From: Solobacterium sp.
Lineage (GTDB): Bacteria; Bacillota_I; Bacilli_A; Erysipelotrichales; Erysipelotrichaceae
Length of the DNA: 10,102 bases
NCBI GenBank assembly: GCA_017543025.1
Contig: JAFYGX010000222.1
Span: 1 to 10,102, forward strand
Direction of reading: 5' to 3'
The notes under the pieces were generated by a model that was given only the letters and a program-made list of their open reading frames with translations, searched no databases and was not told the origin of the DNA. Shown here piece by piece: positions 7,173-10,102 of this stretch; position 1 is the first letter of the stretch, and each line of letters starts with the position of its first letter. Position numbers and translations under genes: made by a program.

Positions 7173-8126
7173 TCAGTCTTCGTATACCGCGACAAGCCGG
7201 CCCTTGACCTCGCCTCTTGTCAGCCGTTCAATCCCTTCACCGATTTCTTCAAACGAAATGGTATTAATGACCGGATCCAGTTCACCGGATGCCAGAAGAT
7301 CCAGACAGTCTTTCAGGTCTTCGGTCGTGCTTCCCTGCGAACCCGCAAATGTGAGCTCCTTGAGAATCATTGCCATTGTGTTGATCTCTGCCTCATCTTT
7401 TGCCATACCGACGATTACAACTCTGCCGTACTGCGCAACGACATTGACCGCATCGGTGGTTGTCTGTCCTCCGCCGGCGAAGTCGATGATGACATCCAGA
7501 TTCTTATCCGCAAACTCCGCAATACTGGACCGGACTTCCTTTGCGCCAAGACTCAGCGCAAGCTCCTGCGCTTCCTTCTTGCGGGTCGCAACATAGACCT
7601 CTGCCCCCTTCACCACAGCAATCCGAACCGCGAACTGGCCGAGTCCGCCGACACCGATAATACCGACCTTCATTCCGGCTCTGACGCCGCCGACGGTACA
7701 TACCGCATGATAGGAAGTCGCTCCGGCATCGGTCGCTGCCGCCGCCTTGGCGTAAGAGAGCCCTGCCGGCACCTTTACGAGCTGCTCGACAGGAGCAGTT
7801 GTCATTGTGCCATAGCCGCCGTCACGGGTATAGCCCGGGGTGGTTCCGTCCTTGGAATGAAGCGGGCATACCGCCACAACATCACCGATCTCATATCCTT
7901 CTACGCCTTCCCCGATCTCAACGATCCGGCCGCATACTTCATGGCCCATGATCACCGGCACATGGAAGCTCGGCATCCAGCTTTCATGTTCAAGCGCGCT
8001 GACATCGGAATGGCATAAGCCTCCTGCCAGTGTCTTCAGTACGACATAGCCCGGTTTGGCAACCGGATCCGGTTTTTCAACCATCTTCAGCGGAATGTGT
8101 GTTCCTGTAAATTCCCAGCCTTTCAT
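7173..8126 (-). CDS. Zinc-type medium-chain alcohol dehydrogenase lacking the structural-zinc lobe
   Basis: NAD(P)-dependent alcohol/aldehyde oxidoreductase of the MDR superfamily. A TTG at 8150 allows 8 extra residues, but those codons contain the AAAGGAG site, and relatives start MKGW, so ATG 8126 (317 aa) is chosen; the spacing of about 14 nt is long. Catalytic zinc ligands are Cys38 (GLCHSDV), His62-Glu63 (MGHEVCG) and Asp133 (ATDAGATSYHA), the Cys/His/Asp type I recall for Rhodococcus ADH-A. The Rossmann motif is GIIGVGGLG (154-163), followed by VYVATRKK with no acidic residue after strand 2, which favours NADP(H). The usual four-cysteine structural-zinc loop is missing: VAVCP (84-88) passes straight to TPGYTRDGGY, a clean loss of about 20 residues in an otherwise intact reading frame. 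It leads the putative ADH-CobW-NUDIX-kptA unit. Substrate unknown. Confidence 0.92.
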   Translation of the reverse strand: MKGWEFTGTHIPLKMVEKPDPVAKPGYVVLKTLAGGLCHSDVSALEHESWMPSFHVPVIMGHEVCGRIVEIGEGVEGYEIGDVVAVCPLHSKDGTTPGYTRDGGYGTMTTAPVEQLVKVPAGLSYAKAAAATDAGATSYHAVCTVGGVRAGMKVGIIGVGGLGQFAVRIAVVKGAEVYVATRKKEAQELALSLGAKEVRSSIAEFADKNLDVIIDFAGGGQTTTDAVNVVAQYGRVVIVGMAKDEAEINTMAMILKELTFAGSQGSTTEDLKDCLDLLASGELDPVINTISFEEIGEGIERLTRGEVKGRLVAVYED

Positions 8127-8348
8127 AATGTTGAGAAAATCTCCTTTCAATAACTGAATTCTAGCAAATCGGGTAGAGCAAAGCAGACAATATGCTCATA
8201 TGAATGAAGATTTTCTGCGAACCCGCAGCTCAGGGATATACCGCTTCAGCCCCGTGTTCCATGCCTGCATATGATGAACTGACAGAATCAGAAGAATCTG
8301 CAGGGTGCGTCCATCGCTGCACTCATAAACCCGTACCGATCCGGACGG

Positions 8349-8417
8349 TTCTGAAACAGCGCAGCTGTCAGAAACTGCGGCTTCGGATGCGTCTCATTCG
8401 AGCGTCCGCTCCATCCG
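8349..8417. other. Hairpin cluster, possible structured RNA
   Basis: Two adjacent structures. The first is TTCTG+ACAGC (8349-8360, with a two-base AA bulge) pairing with GCTGT+CAGAA (8364-8373) around a 3-nt loop. The second is CGGATG (8384-8389) pairing with CATCCG (8412-8417), enclosing a GAGCG/CGCTC mini-hairpin (8400-8411). The direction of any transcript is unknown. No riboswitch class was recognised. Confidence 0.4.
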
Positions 8418-8508
8418 GAGCACAGACCTTGCGGTTCTTCTTCTGTGATGCACTCTCCGCAGAATGTGAACCCGAATCACTTCTGATACATGTCCGGATG
8501 ATCTGTAC

Positions 8509-8545
8509 TATATTAGATTCATGGATGCATGAAAAGCCGAGGTGA
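8509..8545 (+). promoter_or_regulatory. Probable -10 and ribosome binding site of the 100-aa gene
   Basis: A -10-like TATATT lies at 8509-8514; the -35 is unclear (CTGATA at 8483-8488 is the nearest candidate). A strong ribosome site GAGGTGA (8539-8545) sits 8 nt before ATG 8554. The ribosome site is convincing, the promoter less so. Confidence 0.45.
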
Positions 8546-8553
8546 ATTGATTT

Positions 8554-8856
8554 ATGAAAGAGTATCTGATTCGCGTAATGGTCCCGGACGCCCGCTACGA
8601 AACCGAGTATGTTTCAGGGCCGTCATTTCCTGATGAACACGCATCGCTTCCGGAAGAAGAGAAAATCATCAGCGCAGCAGCACACGGAGCAGCACTGAAG
8701 TACCTGCTGGAACATGGGATTGCGATCACAGCAAGCGATGTTCTGAAAGGACTGTCGGAAGAAGAAAAGAAGCTGTTCTACGGAAAAGTCGACGAGTACC
8801 GGAAGAAAGTTCATTACCGGATCTACGAGCTGATTGCGGACAACGGGAAACACTGA
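8554..8856 (+). CDS. Unrecognised 100-aa protein
   Basis: The only credible plus-strand gene in the window. The start is fixed by GAGGTGA at 8-nt spacing. I do not recognise the family. The sequence opens with a probable beta strand (KEYLIRVMVP), has an acidic middle (LPEEEK), then helical stretches (ISAAAHGAALKYLLEHGI and DVLKGLSEEEKKLFYGKVDEYRKK). It ends with YRIYELIADNGKH. It contains no cysteine, signal peptide or membrane segment, so it is probably a small soluble cytoplasmic protein. It is flanked by a divergent dehydrogenase and, 155 nt downstream, by a strong inverted-repeat terminator, so it is likely monocistronic. No function can be assigned. Confidence 0.75.
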   Translation: MKEYLIRVMVPDARYETEYVSGPSFPDEHASLPEEEKIISAAAHGAALKYLLEHGIAITASDVLKGLSEEEKKLFYGKVDEYRKKVHYRIYELIADNGKH

Positions 8857-9170
8857 AAAACTGCCCGCACATTACGGACAGCATGAGGGGTGAAACCGGA
8901 CAGCAGACAGATCTGCGCATCTGTATGCACTCCTGCTTCATGAAAATATTATGACAGGAAGGGACACGAAACAGGCATCGAAATTTCACTTTCCCTTTAA
9001 AACGGTGCTAAAACAGGTTCCATTCCGGAACCTGTTTCTGAAACCCTTCTCATCCCCCGGAGTGCAGGCAATCCCTGCGGCTTCCGAACGGACTTCTGAT
9101 CAGAGCCGCATCACTTCAGCTGCAGATTTTCTTCTGTTCGAGCCGGTCTTTCATCCGGCTTCCCTGCAGA
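8857..9170. other. Non-coding stretch between convergent genes
   Basis: About 310 bp with no supported gene. Besides the terminator at 9011-9037 it holds two small inverted repeats on the side of the minus-strand genes: AGCCGG/CCGGCT (9141-9146 with 9155-9160) and GCAGATC/GATCTGC (9166-9172 with 9175-9181), the second crossing the stop of the 47-aa reading frame. A plus-strand frame through this region is judged spurious because it crosses the terminator. Confidence 0.55.
9011..9037. terminator. Bidirectional inverted-repeat terminator
   Basis: Perfect 11-bp inverted repeat, AAACAGGTTCC (9011-9021) and GGAACCTGTTT (9027-9037), with a 5-nt loop. The arms are A-rich before and T-rich after on both strands. 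The minus-strand continuation TTTTAG gives the longer T-run. It sits between convergent genes, as expected for a shared terminator. Confidence 0.75.
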
Positions 9171-9314
9171 TCAGGATCTGCGCTGCTGCGGGCTTACCCA
9201 GAAATGCCAGGCCGGAGCCTTCGGCATCGGTTCATGAGTGATCAATGCCCGGATCACTCTGCGATGGGTATACGCACAGCCTGCGATTACAATCAATGCG
9301 ATCAGTTTTTTCAT
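9171..9314 (-). CDS. Possible 47-aa membrane peptide
   Basis: Small reading frame starting at ATG 9314 with AAGGA 7 nt upstream. The N-terminus MKKLIALIVIAGCAY has two lysines followed by a hydrophobic stretch of about 11 residues. A basic segment (HRRVIRALI) and a Trp-containing tail ending QQRRS follow. It could be a small membrane protein or a short lipoprotein-like peptide (a single Cys13 is in the hydrophobic part, but without a clear lipobox). It lies 72 nt after the radical SAM gene, in the same direction. The frame is open upstream to 9377, but that part has no ribosome site of its own. No family recognised; the translation signal is the main support. Confidence 0.5.
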   Translation of the reverse strand: MKKLIALIVIAGCAYTHRRVIRALITHEPMPKAPAWHFWVSPQQRRS

Positions 9315-9386
9315 ATCCGTTTCCTTCTTTCTGTCATCTGTTTCCGTTCGTTTCTGTTTTCTGCGGCTTCCGGACACCTGTCCCCG

Positions 9387-9962
9387 TTACTTCTCACGCG
9401 CCAGCAGCGCTTCGACAAGCGCGCGCTTTTCATACAGCACACAGCCTCCCGCATGGTCATCCGCCAGAATGTCACCATCCCGCAGGGCGGTAAATAATGG
9501 GGAGTGCATCGCTTCCTTCAGCGACGTATTCCTCACATTGACATCAGAATACGGGGAAAACGGGCAGGGCTCTGCTCCGCCGTGGGAATTGATATGGAAG
9601 AACCCGCGGCCTGCCGCAACACAGCCGCCGGAACTCTTCTCATCACCCGGAAAGGAGACATAGACCATCTCGGGCGCTTCCCGTCTCAGCCGGTCGATCT
9701 CCTGCCGCAGGTATTCCCGTTCTGCTTCCTGCGGCGCAAGTTCCTGACTGTCTTCCGTGACCGGGACAAACTCCACGAAGATTACGGCTTTGCAGCCGCG
9801 CTCAGACAGCTTCTTCAGGAAGGCGTCTGAGGTTACTTCCCGGATATTCTCCGATGTAACGGTAACGGAAGCACCGAAAATCAGCCCGCGCGCATGCATT
9901 TCATCCATGTTTGCGATCAGCCTGTCATAAATTCCTTTCCCTCTGCGGGCATCCGTGAGTTT
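9387..9962 (-). pseudogene. Radical SAM enzyme with SPASM-like C-terminus, N-terminal half missing
   Basis: The visible part begins KLTDARRGKGIYDRL and continues ANMDEMHARGLIFGASVTVT, the second half of a radical SAM barrel. The tail carries conserved cysteines in SSGGCVAAGRG, GGAEPCPFSPYSD and GGCVLYE, as in radical SAM proteins with a SPASM/twitch-type auxiliary cluster. About 191 residues remain. The N-terminal part with the CxxxCxxC motif that binds the SAM cluster is absent, because an in-frame TAA (9965-9963) directly precedes the Lys codon and the sequence beyond does not resume the protein in any frame. The 173-residue piece starting at internal Met 9908 could be translated but could not be a working radical SAM enzyme. 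The cause may be an insertion, a rearrangement or a contig-end artefact. Family recognised from memory of relatives; exact substrate unknown. Confidence 0.8.
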
Positions 9963-10102
9963 TTAGTACGGTATAAGTGTAGTCGGTAAGATCATCACCC
10001 AGATGGTCAGCCAGCTGCACTTATTTTAGGATAAGGGAGTAGTAATTCGGTCTTGCGTGAGTCTTTTGGAGAAACAGCGTCCGTAGAGAAAACTGCCAGC
10101 CG
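9963..10102. other. Unidentified sequence replacing the 5' half of the radical SAM gene
   Basis: 140 bp with a slightly lower GC content (about 46%) than the neighbouring genes. It contains a large imperfect hairpin (9973-10024). Short open stretches exist on the minus strand (for example RLAVFSTDAVSPKDSRKT from the window edge), but none is recognisable. It could be the end of a mobile element; no transposase is visible. Confidence 0.5.
9973..10024. repeat. Long imperfect hairpin (nested inverted repeat)
   Basis: ATAAGTGTAG (9973-9982) pairs with CTGCACTTAT (10015-10024), with one G-T pair. Inside it, GATCATC (9990-9996) pairs with GATGGTC (10002-10008) around the loop ACCCA. GG (9984-9985) pairs with CC (10011-10012) in between. 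On the plus strand the stem leads into TTATTTTAGG. It starts about 11 nt from the point where the radical SAM gene is broken. Confidence 0.6.

Larger units (their letters stand above)
8127..8553. other. Non-coding gap between divergent genes
   Basis: About 430 bp between the dehydrogenase (minus) and the 100-aa gene (plus). It contains the AAAGGAG ribosome site of the dehydrogenase on the minus strand (8141-8147), a hairpin cluster at 8349-8417, and the plus-strand promoter region near 8509. A 62-codon open stretch on the minus strand (8288-8476) ends in CRFF-stop. It has no start codon at its head, so it may be a gene remnant. I see no supported protein gene. Confidence 0.6.

Noticed and set aside
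8204..8545. Plus-strand 113-codon frame before the 100-aa gene
   Set aside because: It has no ribosome site, an unlikely composition, and runs through the hairpin cluster and the probable promoter of the next gene.
8951..9241. Plus-strand 96-codon frame
   Set aside because: It crosses the perfect inverted-repeat terminator and overlaps the better-supported minus-strand small frame; it has no family features.
9973..10024. Integron attC or recombination site
   Set aside because: The hairpin lacks the RYYYAAC/GTTRRRY core boxes and there is no integrase nearby.

Overview
The window looks like chromosome from a low-to-mid GC Bacillota, probably a gut anaerobe of the Erysipelotrichia/Clostridia type. 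This rests on strong purine-rich Shine-Dalgarno sites, a Cache-type hybrid histidine kinase, a membrane-tethered clostripain-family protease and a CobW-like GTPase fused to a DUF1980-like domain. The assignment is an inference from gene families; no rRNA or tRNA is present to anchor it. Nearly all genes lie on the minus strand, so the biological order runs from high to low coordinates.

From right to left: positions 9963-10102 hold unidentified sequence with a long imperfect hairpin. It abuts a radical SAM/SPASM-type gene (9387-9962) that has lost its N-terminal half, including the CxxxCxxC cluster region. A probable 47-residue membrane peptide (9171-9314) follows, then a non-coding stretch with a strong 11-bp inverted-repeat terminator (9011-9037). 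The terminator serves convergent transcripts, one of them from the only plus-strand gene, an unrecognised 100-aa protein (8554-8856). A roughly 430-bp non-coding gap (8127-8553) with nested hairpins separates that gene from a divergent minus-strand cluster.

That cluster reads: Zn-type alcohol dehydrogenase lacking the structural-zinc lobe (7173-8126), CobW-like GTPase with DUF1980-like C-terminus (6220-7161, 11 nt behind), MutT-type NUDIX hydrolase (5778-6173, 46 nt behind) and RNA 2'-phosphotransferase KptA/Tpt1 (5197-5781, ATGA overlap with the NUDIX gene), ending in a terminator at 5165-5193. It looks like one transcription unit. The KptA-NUDIX pair is the tightest coupling in the window.

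Downstream, under its own likely promoter, is a clostripain-family (peptidase C11) protein with an N-terminal polytopic membrane domain (2407-5028). Last is a hybrid sensor histidine kinase running off the left edge. Its coding sequence is broken in two places. The first break is inside the first membrane helix (about 2155-2161). The second is at the junction between sensor and kinase (about 1575-1578), where an ATGA overlap could also let the kinase half be translated separately.

I did not find a CRISPR array, phage genes, a recognisable transposase or a clear novel defence system. The most interesting points are the doubly broken kinase, the KptA-NUDIX coupling, the membrane-tethered C11 protease, the structured gap at 8349-8417 and the radical SAM truncation beside a long hairpin.
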